A stretch of 64,000 nucleotides of DNA from positions 1,240,001 to 1,304,000 of the forward strand of contig OZ245894.1 in assembly GCA_965229635.1 (NCBI GenBank). The letters run 5' to 3'. Below are positions 46,236 to 54,632 of this stretch, in pieces. Both the position numbers and the translations under genes were made by a program. Origin of the DNA: BQJU01 sp965229635. Its GTDB lineage: Bacteria > Bacteroidota > Bacteroidia > Chitinophagales > Saprospiraceae. How positions within the stretch are numbered: position 1 is the first letter of the stretch; each line of letters opens with the position of its first letter. The notes below the pieces were generated by a model that was not told the DNA's origin, did not search any database, and was given only the letters and a program-made list of their open reading frames with translations.

Positions 46236-46770
46236 TAATGCTGCTTTTTAATAGAGCTTTGGCGCTAGATTTTCAAGATAGGATTCTGATATGTTTTCTC
46301 GCAAGGCTAGTATGATAATTGGCTTTTAGGTTCAAAAATAAGAAAAGTTTTATGAAATTATTTACCCTTCATAATAGAACATTGAAAGAAGAAGAACTGC
46401 TTTTTTACTATGACCTTTCATGATTCCTAACCAAAAAGAAACACTTTTGGCCTCTTTGCGCCCCGCCCTTTTCACCACAAAAAAGCTCACATTCACCGCA
46501 AGCTTTCTCTTTTGCATAATATTACTCACCATTTTTGAATTATTGGTTACACGACTGTCGTTTACTCACCGTAAATGACAGCGAGAAAGATTCTGTTTAT
46601 CAACCATCAATTCAAATCCATGAAAAAGATCATTTTTGTCTTCCAATGCTGGCTGGCTGATGGAGCGCCGAATAGTTAATGCCAACTCCTGACCGAAAAA
46701 CAACACTTTTCGTTTTTTCCCACTTTCCCTTACGGAAATACTGCCGAAGTTTGTGAAAAACTAAAAAAAT
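46236..46770. other. AT-rich intergenic region, no confident gene
   Basis: About 535 bp. A 19-codon frame from 46620 starts MKKIIFVFQCWLADG but is too short to call. TTTACTCACCGTAAATGACAG and neighbouring words show no clear hairpin, promoter or repeat. I see nothing else here. Confidence 0.4.
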
Positions 46771-47637
46771 ATGAAAATCACATTCATCGGACTGGGCATT
46801 ATGGGCAGCCGCATGGCGGGTAATTTATTAAAAAATGGAGTTGATGTTACCGTCTGGAATCGGTCGAAGGACCCGGTAAAGGAATTGGAACAACAGGGCG
46901 CAAAAAGTTTGGCTACAGCCAATGAAGCAGTCGCTGATGCGGATATTGTCTTTAGTATGCTTTCCACGCCGGAGGTAGTCGGGCAGGTTTTTCTGGCAGA
47001 AGGTGGCGCCTTATCGGCCATGAAAGAGGGTGCGATCTGGGCGGATTGCTCCACGGTGAATCCATCTTTTAGCCTTTCGGCAAATGAGGCAGCGAAAAAG
47101 GCAGGCGTGCGATTTCTGGATACCCCAGTGGCCGGAACCAAACCCCAGGCACAAAATGCCGAATTGGTCTTTTTTGTCGGAGCAGAGAAGGCGCTGTTGG
47201 AGTCAGTAGAACCTTACCTACAAATGATGGGCAGTAAGGTCTTACACATCGGGGAAACGGGGAAGGGAACTTCCTTCAAAATGCTGGTCAATATGATGCT
47301 GGCCCAATCGATGATCATCTTTTCCGAGGCAGTGTTACTGGGTGAAAAGATGGGCATCGATCGGGATTTTTTGCTGAATCTGATTCCCAATTTGGCTGTA
47401 GCCGCCCCCTTCACCAAAGCCAAGGCTGAAATGGTGCGCGCCAATGACTACGAAGTACAATTTCCATTGGAGTTGATGCAAAAAGACTTACATCTGGCGG
47501 CTGTTACGGCTTACGAAAATAAGCAAACGCTTTATCTGGCCAATCTGGCCAAGGAAATTTTTGCGGCTGCCAATCAGTCGGGAATGGGAAGGATGGATTT
47601 TGCGGCGATTCACCAATACCTGGAAGGGAAGAAATAA
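46771..47637 (+). CDS. NAD(P)-dependent beta-hydroxyacid dehydrogenase
   Basis: 288 aa: N-terminal Rossmann fold with GLGIMGSRMAGNLL and a following NRS that suggests NADP preference, the substrate loop DTPVAGTKPQAQNAEL (the usual GGVSGGxxGA motif here altered), catalytic Lys170 in GKGTSFKMLVN, and an all-helical C-terminal domain. The family includes 3-hydroxyisobutyrate dehydrogenase and glyoxylate/succinic semialdehyde reductase (GLYR). The altered substrate loop resembles the latter. It probably reduces small aldehydes; the exact substrate is unknown. Confidence 0.85.
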   Translation: MKITFIGLGIMGSRMAGNLLKNGVDVTVWNRSKDPVKELEQQGAKSLATANEAVADADIVFSMLSTPEVVGQVFLAEGGALSAMKEGAIWADCSTVNPSFSLSANEAAKKAGVRFLDTPVAGTKPQAQNAELVFFVGAEKALLESVEPYLQMMGSKVLHIGETGKGTSFKMLVNMMLAQSMIIFSEAVLLGEKMGIDRDFLLNLIPNLAVAAPFTKAKAEMVRANDYEVQFPLELMQKDLHLAAVTAYENKQTLYLANLAKEIFAAANQSGMGRMDFAAIHQYLEGKK

Positions 47638-47913
47638 GGGCACGCTTCAACAAAATAGTTTTAAAAATTTAAGTGACTTTGCGCATATTTTTCTGTCCTA
47701 TTCTTACGTTCTCCAAGAAATGTATCCCCCAATTTCTTGAGTCCGAGTTTGCGGATAGTTTTTCGACGAAAATCAGAAAAAAAATTTGCAAATATTTAAA
47801 TGTTTCCAGAATATTTGTTCGGGCAAAAGAAGTGCTAATCTTCTCAAAAAGAGACGGCTTCAATTGGTGAATTTTTAATGTTTATCCTTTAACTAATTAA
47901 ATTGGTTATCCCT

Positions 47914-48813
47914 ATGATTAAGTATCAAGGAGCATTTCTGATACTGGTAATTTCTATGTCTTCAGCTTGCGTCAGCAAGAAGAAATACGATGCACTTCAG
48001 GTGCAATTGGAAAGTAGCCTGCAGGACTGCCAGCAGGAGCTAAAAGTCTACCGGAGTACAAGTGAGCAGGAAAGGGGCGAGCTAAAGCGTAACCTGCAAG
48101 TAACCCAAAACAGCAATCAGCTTCAGGAGCAACAAATTCAATCTTTGCGAGAACAAATTGCGGACCTTAGAGCGCAGCGCGATCAACAGTTGACACAAGT
48201 TGGTGATCTGACGGTGCTTTCTAAATCTGCCAATGATAACATCAAGCAGACGTTGACTCAACTGGAAAGCAAAGACAAATACATTCAGCTGTTGCAGGCC
48301 GCCAGATCAAAAGCGGATAGTATCAACCTGGCGCTGGCTGTGAACCTGAAAGGCGTATTGCAGGATGGTATTATGGATAAGGATGTAGAAGTCAAGGTGG
48401 ATAAAACCGTTGTGTTTATCAACCTGTCGGACAAGATGCTTTACCAAAGTGGAAGCGCCAAATTGACCCCTCGTGCAAAAGAAGTCTTGGGTAAAATTGC
48501 CAAGATTATCGAGTCTCGTCCCGACCTGGAGGTGATGGTGGAAGGATACACCGATAATGTGCCCATCAAAAACTCCTGTATGGAAGACAACTGGGATTTG
48601 AGTGTGAAGCGCTCAACCTCGGTGGTGAGAATGTTGCAGAGGGATTATGGGATCAATCCCAACAAGCTGATCGCGGCCGGTCGTGGTGAGTACAATACGC
48701 TGGCCAGCAACGATACCTCGGAAGGAAGGGCAACCAACCGCCGTACCCGGATTATCATTATGCCTAAGTTGAATCAGTTCTATGACCTACTGAATCCTAA
48801 TGCTGTTCCATAA
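47914..48813 (+). CDS. OmpA-family peptidoglycan-binding lipoprotein
   Basis: 299-aa lipoprotein (lipobox MSSAC, Cys19), then a long coiled coil (~25-135, Gln/Glu/Lys rich), then an OmpA-like domain (~150-285) with LTPRAKEVLGKIAKIIESRP, VEGYTDNVPIKN and the NRRTRIIIMP end. Such proteins tether the outer membrane to peptidoglycan, reaching across the periplasm by the coiled coil. The ATG at 47914 is chosen over an in-frame TTG four codons upstream. The ~275-bp leader is AT-rich with a TGACTTTG word near 47672 that approximates a -7 box. A strong terminator follows. Confidence 0.9.
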   Translation: MIKYQGAFLILVISMSSACVSKKKYDALQVQLESSLQDCQQELKVYRSTSEQERGELKRNLQVTQNSNQLQEQQIQSLREQIADLRAQRDQQLTQVGDLTVLSKSANDNIKQTLTQLESKDKYIQLLQAARSKADSINLALAVNLKGVLQDGIMDKDVEVKVDKTVVFINLSDKMLYQSGSAKLTPRAKEVLGKIAKIIESRPDLEVMVEGYTDNVPIKNSCMEDNWDLSVKRSTSVVRMLQRDYGINPNKLIAAGRGEYNTLASNDTSEGRATNRRTRIIIMPKLNQFYDLLNPNAVP

Positions 48814-48862
48814 AAACAGCTTCCTATAATAGAGCACAATTTGTTAGAAAATATAATGGAAA

Positions 48863-48898
48863 TGCCTCTCCTACCTGCGCAGGAGAGGCATCTTTTTT
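48863..48898 (+). terminator. Rho-independent terminator
   Basis: Perfect 10-bp stem TGCCTCTCCT/AGGAGAGGCA with an 8-nt loop and a following run TCTTTTTT. It terminates the OmpA transcript just before the convergent lipoprotein gene. Confidence 0.9.
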
Positions 48899-48911
48899 AT
48901 AAGAAACCACG

Positions 48912-49430
48912 TTAGTTGTGATACGCCTGATTGTGAGTCAGGGCACCACCACAGGTAGCACAGTTTCCTGCACCACTTGCTCCACCTGCACAGCCGTTGC
49001 TACAAATGTAATGGTAGACCCCTGCGGCATTTTGTGCCGGTGAGGGCTGCGGTGGTGTAGCCGCCGGGTTAGCGGGGTTTGGCACTGCCGGATTTGGTGT
49101 TGCCGGATTGGCAGCGGGTTGGTTGTGGTAGGCCTGATTGTGTGCCAGGGTTGTTCCACATACCGGACAAGCCCCTGCCGCTGCACCTACACCGCCGGCG
49201 CAGTTATTGGGGCATTTATAATGCGGTACATTCGCATTGGTGGTGGCGCCGGGCGCAGGCGTTGCGGTTCCGGGTTGAACAGCCGGAGCGGGCTGAGCAG
49301 GTGGCGTAGGCAAGGACTTTCTCGCATTTTCGCGGACCTTGTCGCCTTCGCTATCCTGACAAGCCGAGAAAGTAAAGGCCATCAGTGTAGTAATAATTGC
49401 TAATACATAAAATCGTCTCATATTCTTCAT
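48912..49430 (-). CDS. Lipoprotein with two zinc-ribbon-like repeats
   Basis: 172-aa lipoprotein (lipobox TFSAC, Cys24). After a Pro/Ala-rich linker come two copies of one ~35-residue module: YKCPNNCAGG...ACPVCGTTLAHNQAYHNQ and YHYICSNGCAGG...NCATCGGALTHNQAYHN, separated by a Pro/Ala/Asn-rich spacer. The paired C-x3-C and C-x2-C plus His suggest metal binding, related to the small heavy-metal-binding YHS/HMBD-type modules. It may bind zinc or copper at the outer membrane. The leader contains the same ATCTTTCYTTATTTT element as two other lipoprotein genes. Confidence 0.75.
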   Translation of the reverse strand: MKNMRRFYVLAIITTLMAFTFSACQDSEGDKVRENARKSLPTPPAQPAPAVQPGTATPAPGATTNANVPHYKCPNNCAGGVGAAAGACPVCGTTLAHNQAYHNQPAANPATPNPAVPNPANPAATPPQPSPAQNAAGVYHYICSNGCAGGASGAGNCATCGGALTHNQAYHN

Positions 49431-49442
49431 TCTTTTTTGATA

Positions 49443-49457
49443 AAAATAAAGAAAGAT
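49443..49457 (-). promoter_or_regulatory. Candidate -7 promoter/leader element, copy 3
   Basis: ATCTTTCTTTATTTT on the minus strand, 13-27 nt upstream of the ATG at 49430. Identical over these 15 nt to the copy upstream of the DUF2891 gene. Confidence 0.4.
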
Positions 49458-49561
49458 GTGACAATTCGTAACGATAAGCATATAAATCGAGAATAATGAG
49501 GTAGAAATGCCGGACTTTGTCCGGTAGAAACATTATCAACCATCAAAAAACCACAAACATC

Positions 49562-49903
49562 ATGGCCTGGAAATGGTATGATATCAACAGTTACAAAGCA
49601 GCCGTGGGCGGCGAGAAAGGTAGCTACTACGGCAGTATTCAGCTTTACGGAGATGGCTTTTACGCCCTCCTGAAATTTCACAAGGACGGGCCCCTGCCCA
49701 CCGCTTCTGATCCGACTACTTTTGGCCAGCGTTTCTATGGGCATCTCGACTTTCAGCAAATGTCGGTCATGGTCGACCTGCTGCGTAATGAAAGCCCGAT
49801 CCGCTTCGGCTGGTACGACGAAAATCCCAATCTCTTCCACCTGATGACCGGCACCGAACCGGTAGGTGAGGGCGATGGGACGTTGGTAGCGGGTGAGGGG
49901 TAA
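49562..49903 (+). CDS. Hypothetical 113-aa protein
   Basis: 113-aa predicted cytoplasmic protein with strands YYGSIQLYGDGFYALLKF and IRFGWYDENPNLFHLMTG and one helix (FQQMSVMVDLLRNE). It may be a small alpha+beta domain; no family is recognised. The ATG at 49562 is preceded by an A-rich, weakly GA-containing leader; an upstream alternative start at 49517 has an implausible extension. Terminated by the hairpin at 49930. Confidence 0.65.
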   Translation: MAWKWYDINSYKAAVGGEKGSYYGSIQLYGDGFYALLKFHKDGPLPTASDPTTFGQRFYGHLDFQQMSVMVDLLRNESPIRFGWYDENPNLFHLMTGTEPVGEGDGTLVAGEG

Positions 49904-49929
49904 CCTTAAATTTGAAAAGCTAGAGATAA

Positions 49930-49968
49930 ATAAGCTCAAGTGCGATGGTGTTCTTGGGCTTATTTTTT
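49930..49968 (+). terminator. Rho-independent terminator
   Basis: Arms AAGCTCAAG and CTTGGGCTT pair with one G-U, 12-nt loop, followed by ATTTTTTG. Confidence 0.65.
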
Positions 49969-50057
49969 GTTTACCTTTAGGATAATAAACCCGTTAAGAG
50001 AGAGTGGGAGTGAATCAAATTTGCTGGAAATGTGTTGTAGAATTGATTAACAATCAA

Positions 50058-51410
50058 ATGATGACTTTACAGGATAAATTAGAGAAGGTTGACCAGTTAC
50101 AGGCGCAAATCAATGCACATGGACCGCTGTCGTCGGAATTGAAGAAGAAAATCAATTACAAATTCCGACTGGACTGGAATCATTACTCCAATGCCATGGA
50201 AGGCGGTACTTTGACAATGGAAGAAACCAGGAGCGTCATGATAGGGAATATTACCGTTCAGGGAAAACCATTGCGTGATGTGCTTGAAATGAAGGGGCAT
50301 GACGAAATCGTTCTCGAAATATTGGCAATGGGTGAAGGTCAAAAGCGCCTTTCAGAAAAGCGAATCAAGGATGTACACCGGGCAATTATGCATGAGGAAG
50401 ACGAGGACAAAAAGCGGCTGATCGGTCGATGGAAGGAGGATGGCAATCATGTAATTAATTATCGGAACGAAAAAATCCATTTCACCCCACCGGCAGAGGT
50501 GGCAGAGCGAATACATCAGCTGTTAAACCAGACCAATGCCGAGCTGGATGCTTTGGAAAATAAAAAGTCTAAAAACAATGCGCTCCATCCTGCGCTGATC
50601 GCCTTTAAATTTCATTTGGAGTATGTCTCTATTCATCCCTTCTATGATGGGAATGGGCGTACCGCAAGGATTCTAGCAAACCTATTGCTGATTTCGAGGG
50701 GCTTTCCTCCCGTAATCATTCGAACAGCGGAAAAAGATGTATACTACCGCTATCTGGCGGATATACAGGCGTATGGCGGTGAGCCCGACCTTTTTTATGG
50801 ATACATGGCGGATCTGTTGATGCGCTCGCAACAGTTGATATTAGATGCGATCAAAGGCAAAAATATTTTTGAAAGCAGTGATTGGGAAAAACAGCTGAAC
50901 TTGTTGTCTCAACAAATTTCCAATGACGAGGACCTCCAGCCAAAAACGAATGAACTGATCTTTCAACGGTTTCAGGATAGTTTCAAGGTGCTTTTAGAGA
51001 AATCTCGTGTCAGATTGGCAAAGTTTGATCATTTTTTTGTAACCGCTAAAGTGACGGAACAATTACTGCCTATGAGCGGTGATTTGGATACGTTACTGAC
51101 AATGGAAGACCGCATCAATAAGCTCCATAAAGAAGAAAAATTACCAGAGGTAAATCAAATTCAACTGCATTTTCACTGGAAAGGATACAAGGGAAATGGC
51201 ACTACAATTTTTGATATGTCAGGGTTGATCAAAATTGAATTGAATCAGGAGTTCTTGTACGTCATTAGTAGTGATGAAAGAACAATGCCTAAGATTGAAA
51301 AACGTTTTACCGCGCGTTTGACAGGACAGGAAATCAACCGATTTATTGATGAGTATGGTACCGTATTGGTACAACGTTTGGAAAGGCGGATCGGTGACCA
51401 TCAGAATTAA
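50058..51410 (+). CDS. Fic-domain AMP-transferase, class II autoinhibited
   Basis: 450 aa. The N-terminal helix contains SNAMEG (Ser44-Glu48-Gly49), the [S/T]xxxE[G/N] inhibitory motif characteristic of class II Fic proteins. The Fic core follows, with motif HPFYDGNGRTAR (His193 catalytic) and the flap region around VINYRNEKIHFTPPAEV. The C-terminal ~170 residues contain a winged-helix-like part. Fic enzymes transfer AMP (or other nucleotide moieties) to Ser/Thr/Tyr of target proteins; the inhibitory helix means it is regulated in cis. The target is unknown. The ATG at 50058 is preferred to GTG 50004. It overlaps no other gene and begins a short co-directional run. Confidence 0.9.
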   Translation: MMTLQDKLEKVDQLQAQINAHGPLSSELKKKINYKFRLDWNHYSNAMEGGTLTMEETRSVMIGNITVQGKPLRDVLEMKGHDEIVLEILAMGEGQKRLSEKRIKDVHRAIMHEEDEDKKRLIGRWKEDGNHVINYRNEKIHFTPPAEVAERIHQLLNQTNAELDALENKKSKNNALHPALIAFKFHLEYVSIHPFYDGNGRTARILANLLLISRGFPPVIIRTAEKDVYYRYLADIQAYGGEPDLFYGYMADLLMRSQQLILDAIKGKNIFESSDWEKQLNLLSQQISNDEDLQPKTNELIFQRFQDSFKVLLEKSRVRLAKFDHFFVTAKVTEQLLPMSGDLDTLLTMEDRINKLHKEEKLPEVNQIQLHFHWKGYKGNGTTIFDMSGLIKIELNQEFLYVISSDERTMPKIEKRFTARLTGQEINRFIDEYGTVLVQRLERRIGDHQN

Positions 51411-51426
51411 TTCAAAACCAATCTCC

Positions 51427-51903
51427 ATGCCCTACACCACCCTCACCCAACCCGAAAATATCGCCAAAGTCTTCATCGAAGCCTGGAACCGGCGTGATGC
51501 CGAAAAGCTGGCGTCCCTGTTTGTGGAAGATGCTGAATTTGTCAACGTCACCGGCCTGTGGTGGCACAATCGGACTGACATCTTCAAAGCGCACGACTAC
51601 GGCCTGAAAGAACTGTTTCAACATTCCACATTGACGGAAGTCAAAATCAAAACCCGTTACCTGAGCGATGACATCGTCATCGTGCACCTCAAAACGCGGC
51701 TCACCAACCAAACCGGCATCGGCGAAGTGGAAAAAGGCCAGCGCCGCAACAATATCCTGGTTTTCGTAGTGAAAAAGAATGGCGATCTCTGGCAATGTCA
51801 CACGGCCCAAAACACGGAAATCATTCCCAATATGGAAACCTTCATCGTGTCAAAAGACCAGCAAATTAAGGCCGTGAATTATGGGAAGTTTAAAAAGAAG
51901 TAA
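51427..51903 (+). CDS. SnoaL-like/SgcJ-family protein
   Basis: 158-aa alpha+beta barrel (NTF2-like): ENIAKVFIEAWNRRDAEKLA, then SLFVEDAEFVNVTGLWWHNR, with strands IVIVHLKTRLT and NNILVFVVKKNGDLWQC. This is the SgcJ/EcaC family of small ketosteroid-isomerase-like proteins, function usually unknown. The ATG at 51427 begins the fold; the in-frame extension to 51346 overlaps the Fic gene and is not used. It follows Fic by 16 bp. Confidence 0.82.
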   Translation: MPYTTLTQPENIAKVFIEAWNRRDAEKLASLFVEDAEFVNVTGLWWHNRTDIFKAHDYGLKELFQHSTLTEVKIKTRYLSDDIVIVHLKTRLTNQTGIGEVEKGQRRNNILVFVVKKNGDLWQCHTAQNTEIIPNMETFIVSKDQQIKAVNYGKFKKK

Positions 51904-51924
51904 CTTTACATAAATCACCCGACG

Positions 51925-52347
51925 ATGATTCGACCCTACCACCCTGACGACACCGAGCAAATTGTCACCGTTTGGCGCAAAGCCTCCGACATTGCCCACC
52001 CATTTCTTACCGAAGCCTTTCTGCAAAAGGAAGCCTTCAATATTGTTAATATCTATTTACCCAACACCATCACCTGGGTGTACGGCCCAGAAGAAGAAGT
52101 GCAAGGGTTTATTAGCATGATCGATAATGAGATCGGGGCCATCTTTGTTGACCCGGACCGGATGAAGAAGGGTGTTGGTTCAAAGCTTCTTCAGCAGGTG
52201 CAAAAAGATCATCCCGTTCTGACGGTAAAGGTGTTTGAAAAGAACAAGGTAGGCCGGGCTTTTTACCAGAAATCTGGCTTTCGCCAAATCGGTAAGGAAC
52301 TCCATGATGAAACGGGAGAAATGTTATTGGTCCTTCAGTTGCAGTAG
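51925..52347 (+). CDS. GNAT-family N-acetyltransferase
   Basis: 140 aa with the GNAT order: MIRPYHPDDTEQIVTVWRKA, strand VQGFISMIDNEIGAIFVDPD, acetyl-CoA loop RMKKGVGSKLLQQV (a variant of the Q/RxxGxG/A signature), then VFEKNKVGRAFYQKSGFRQI. It is similar to YafP-type acetyltransferases. Substrate unknown. It lies 21 bp downstream of the SnoaL-like gene and probably shares its transcript. Confidence 0.87.
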   Translation: MIRPYHPDDTEQIVTVWRKASDIAHPFLTEAFLQKEAFNIVNIYLPNTITWVYGPEEEVQGFISMIDNEIGAIFVDPDRMKKGVGSKLLQQVQKDHPVLTVKVFEKNKVGRAFYQKSGFRQIGKELHDETGEMLLVLQLQ

Positions 52348-52409
52348 TGCAAGACTTTACAAACAAATACCGAACTCACACCTTCTTATAATAAAGACTG
52401 CACCTCATC

Positions 52410-54422
52410 ATGGACCACGACAATCATAAGCACCAGCACAACCATAAAGATCATCATCACCACAATCACCAGGACCATCACCGTATGATGATGCAGGACT
52501 TCAAGCGGCGGTTCTGGATTTCGATGATATTGACCATTCCCATTTTGTTGCTCTCACCCATGATTCAGAAATGGCTGGGGCTGGACTGGCAGTTTCCCGT
52601 TGATCGGTACTTATTGTTTGCCCTGTCCAGTATCATCTATTTCTACGGGGGCTATCCCTTTTTGAAAGGACTGGTGGACGAACTAAAAAAAGGAGCACCC
52701 GGCATGATGACCCTCATTGCTGTGGCAATTACCACAGCTTACCTCTACAGCTCAGCCGTGGTCTTTGGCCTGGAAGGCAAGACCTTTTTCTGGGAATTGG
52801 CCACCCTGATCGACGTGATGCTGGTCGGCCACTGGATGGAAATGCGATCCGTATTGGGCGCCAGTAAAGCCCTGGAAGCCCTGGCTGATCTGATGCCAGA
52901 CGAAGCTCATCTCATCGAGGGTGAGAAGGTGAAAGAAGTTCTGGCCAGTGAATTAAAAAAAGACGCCCTCATCCTGATCAAACCCGGTGAAAAAGTTCCC
53001 GCTGATGGCATAATCACCGAGGGCAGCAGTGAACTCAACGAAAGTATGCTCACCGGCGAAAGTAAACCCGTGTCCAAATCGGAAAATGACGAAGTCATTG
53101 GCGGGTCCATCAACGGCAATAGCGCCATCAAGGTAAAGGTAAAAGGCGTAGGCGACGACACCTATCTTTCCCAGGTGATCAATATGGTGCAGGAGGCTCA
53201 GGGCCAAAAATCCAAAACGCAACGGCTGGCCGATAAGGCCGCCTTCTGGCTGACCATCATCGCTCTCGTGGGCGGCTTTGGTACTTTTGGTGTTTGGATG
53301 GCTTTGGGCAAAGATCTGGCCTTTTCGCTGGAGCGCATGGTGACGGTTATGGTCATTTGTTGCCCCCACGCGCTCGGACTGGCAATACCGCTAGTTGCGG
53401 CCATTTCTACCAGTATTTCGGCGAAAAATGGCTTGCTGATCCGCAATCGGACGGCCTTTGAGGCGGCACGTAAGATTTCCACTATTGTCTTTGACAAAAC
53501 CGGGACGCTGACCAAGGGCTCGCACGAAGTGGTTCGCATCGTGTCTTTATCGAATGAATATTCCGAGAAAGAAATTTTAAAATACGCCACTGCCGTAGAA
53601 AGTTCCTCCGAACACCACATCGCGAAGGGACTGCATCGCAAGGCGAAAGAGGAAAAAATCGAAGTGCCTGCCTCCAGTGACTTCAACTATGAATCGGGGG
53701 TCGGCGTTAGTGGCACGGTCAATGGCAAAAAAGTGCAGGCCGGTGGTTACGTGCTGCTCGAAAAACTGGGAGTAGATGCTCCGGACGATAATGAGGATGG
53801 CGCCGAAACCAAAATATTCATCCTCATCGATCAAAAACTCACCGGCTTTATCACCTTTGCCGATCAGGTGCGGGAAAGTGCTGCCGAAGCCATCAAAATC
53901 TTACAGCAAAATCGTATCAAATGCTACCTGCTCACCGGCGATAATGAAAAGGTCGCAGCGACTGTCGCCAAAGAATTAGACATGGACGACTACATGGCCG
54001 AAGTTCTGCCGGAACAAAAGCAGGACAAGATCAAAAGCCTGCAAAACAACGGCGAATTTGTCGCCATGACCGGTGATGGCGTCAATGATGCGCCCGCCCT
54101 GGCTCAGGCCAATGTAGGCATCGCCATCGGCTCGGGAACCGATGTAGCCGCCGAAACGGCTGACATTGTCCTCGTCGACAGCGATCCCGCCGACATTGCC
54201 AACCTCATTCTCTTTGGTAAAGCCACCTACCAGAAGATGGTACAAAACCTTATCTGGGCCACCGGCTACAACGCCATTGCTATGCCACTGGCCACCGGTT
54301 TTATTCCCGGACTTGTGATCAGTCCCGCCGTGGGTGCCGGACTGATGAGCCTGAGTACCATTATTTGTGCCGTCAATGCGCAACTGCTGAAAGGCAGCAT
54401 GAATAAGGCGAAGGGTAGTTGA
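52410..54422 (+). CDS. copB: CopB-type P1B-3 copper/silver-translocating ATPase
   Basis: 670 aa. A His-rich N-terminus (residues 1-27) replaces a CxxC metal-binding domain, typical of CopB. The membrane motif is C-C-P-H (Cys318-Pro-His320), the P1B-3 signature for Cu(+/2+)/Ag+. TGES, phosphorylation motif DKTGTLT (Asp362) and GDGVNDAPA are intact. The nucleotide-binding HP motif is altered to His402-His403 in SSEHHIAKG, where most P1B ATPases have His-Pro. It exports copper or silver from the cytoplasm. An imperfect inverted pair GTGCA...TGCAC (52347-52403) precedes it and could be a terminator or operator. Confidence 0.9.
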   Translation: MDHDNHKHQHNHKDHHHHNHQDHHRMMMQDFKRRFWISMILTIPILLLSPMIQKWLGLDWQFPVDRYLLFALSSIIYFYGGYPFLKGLVDELKKGAPGMMTLIAVAITTAYLYSSAVVFGLEGKTFFWELATLIDVMLVGHWMEMRSVLGASKALEALADLMPDEAHLIEGEKVKEVLASELKKDALILIKPGEKVPADGIITEGSSELNESMLTGESKPVSKSENDEVIGGSINGNSAIKVKVKGVGDDTYLSQVINMVQEAQGQKSKTQRLADKAAFWLTIIALVGGFGTFGVWMALGKDLAFSLERMVTVMVICCPHALGLAIPLVAAISTSISAKNGLLIRNRTAFEAARKISTIVFDKTGTLTKGSHEVVRIVSLSNEYSEKEILKYATAVESSSEHHIAKGLHRKAKEEKIEVPASSDFNYESGVGVSGTVNGKKVQAGGYVLLEKLGVDAPDDNEDGAETKIFILIDQKLTGFITFADQVRESAAEAIKILQQNRIKCYLLTGDNEKVAATVAKELDMDDYMAEVLPEQKQDKIKSLQNNGEFVAMTGDGVNDAPALAQANVGIAIGSGTDVAAETADIVLVDSDPADIANLILFGKATYQKMVQNLIWATGYNAIAMPLATGFIPGLVISPAVGAGLMSLSTIICAVNAQLLKGSMNKAKGS

Positions 54423-54632
54423 TTGTACAGACCGCACCGAGCCTTCTTCAAAGTCCATGACTTGGAAGATGAGCGGCAATATTTCTCGCAGAGAAATGTC
54501 TGGGTTTACATCCAGCTCGCTGGTAAGCGTTTGTAATGCGATATGTAAATATAAAGTCGCAAAGCACGCCGGAAGACTCAACCTCCACAGCGGCTTTGCG
54601 TGAAATCACCGTTTCTTGGTGCCAAAACTATA

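Noticed and set aside
47669..47870. Two opposite frames of about 65 codons upstream of ompA
   Set aside because: They mirror each other in an AT-rich leader with a promoter-like word; neither has a domain or good start.
49427..49939. Minus-strand 170-codon frame across 49.4-49.9 kb
   Set aside because: Spans the lipoprotein leader, its promoter element and the opposite hypothetical gene; no recognisable domain.
53976..54581. Minus-strand 201-codon frame in the copB 3' end
   Set aside because: Overlaps conserved ATPase motifs (GDGVNDAPA) on the plus strand.
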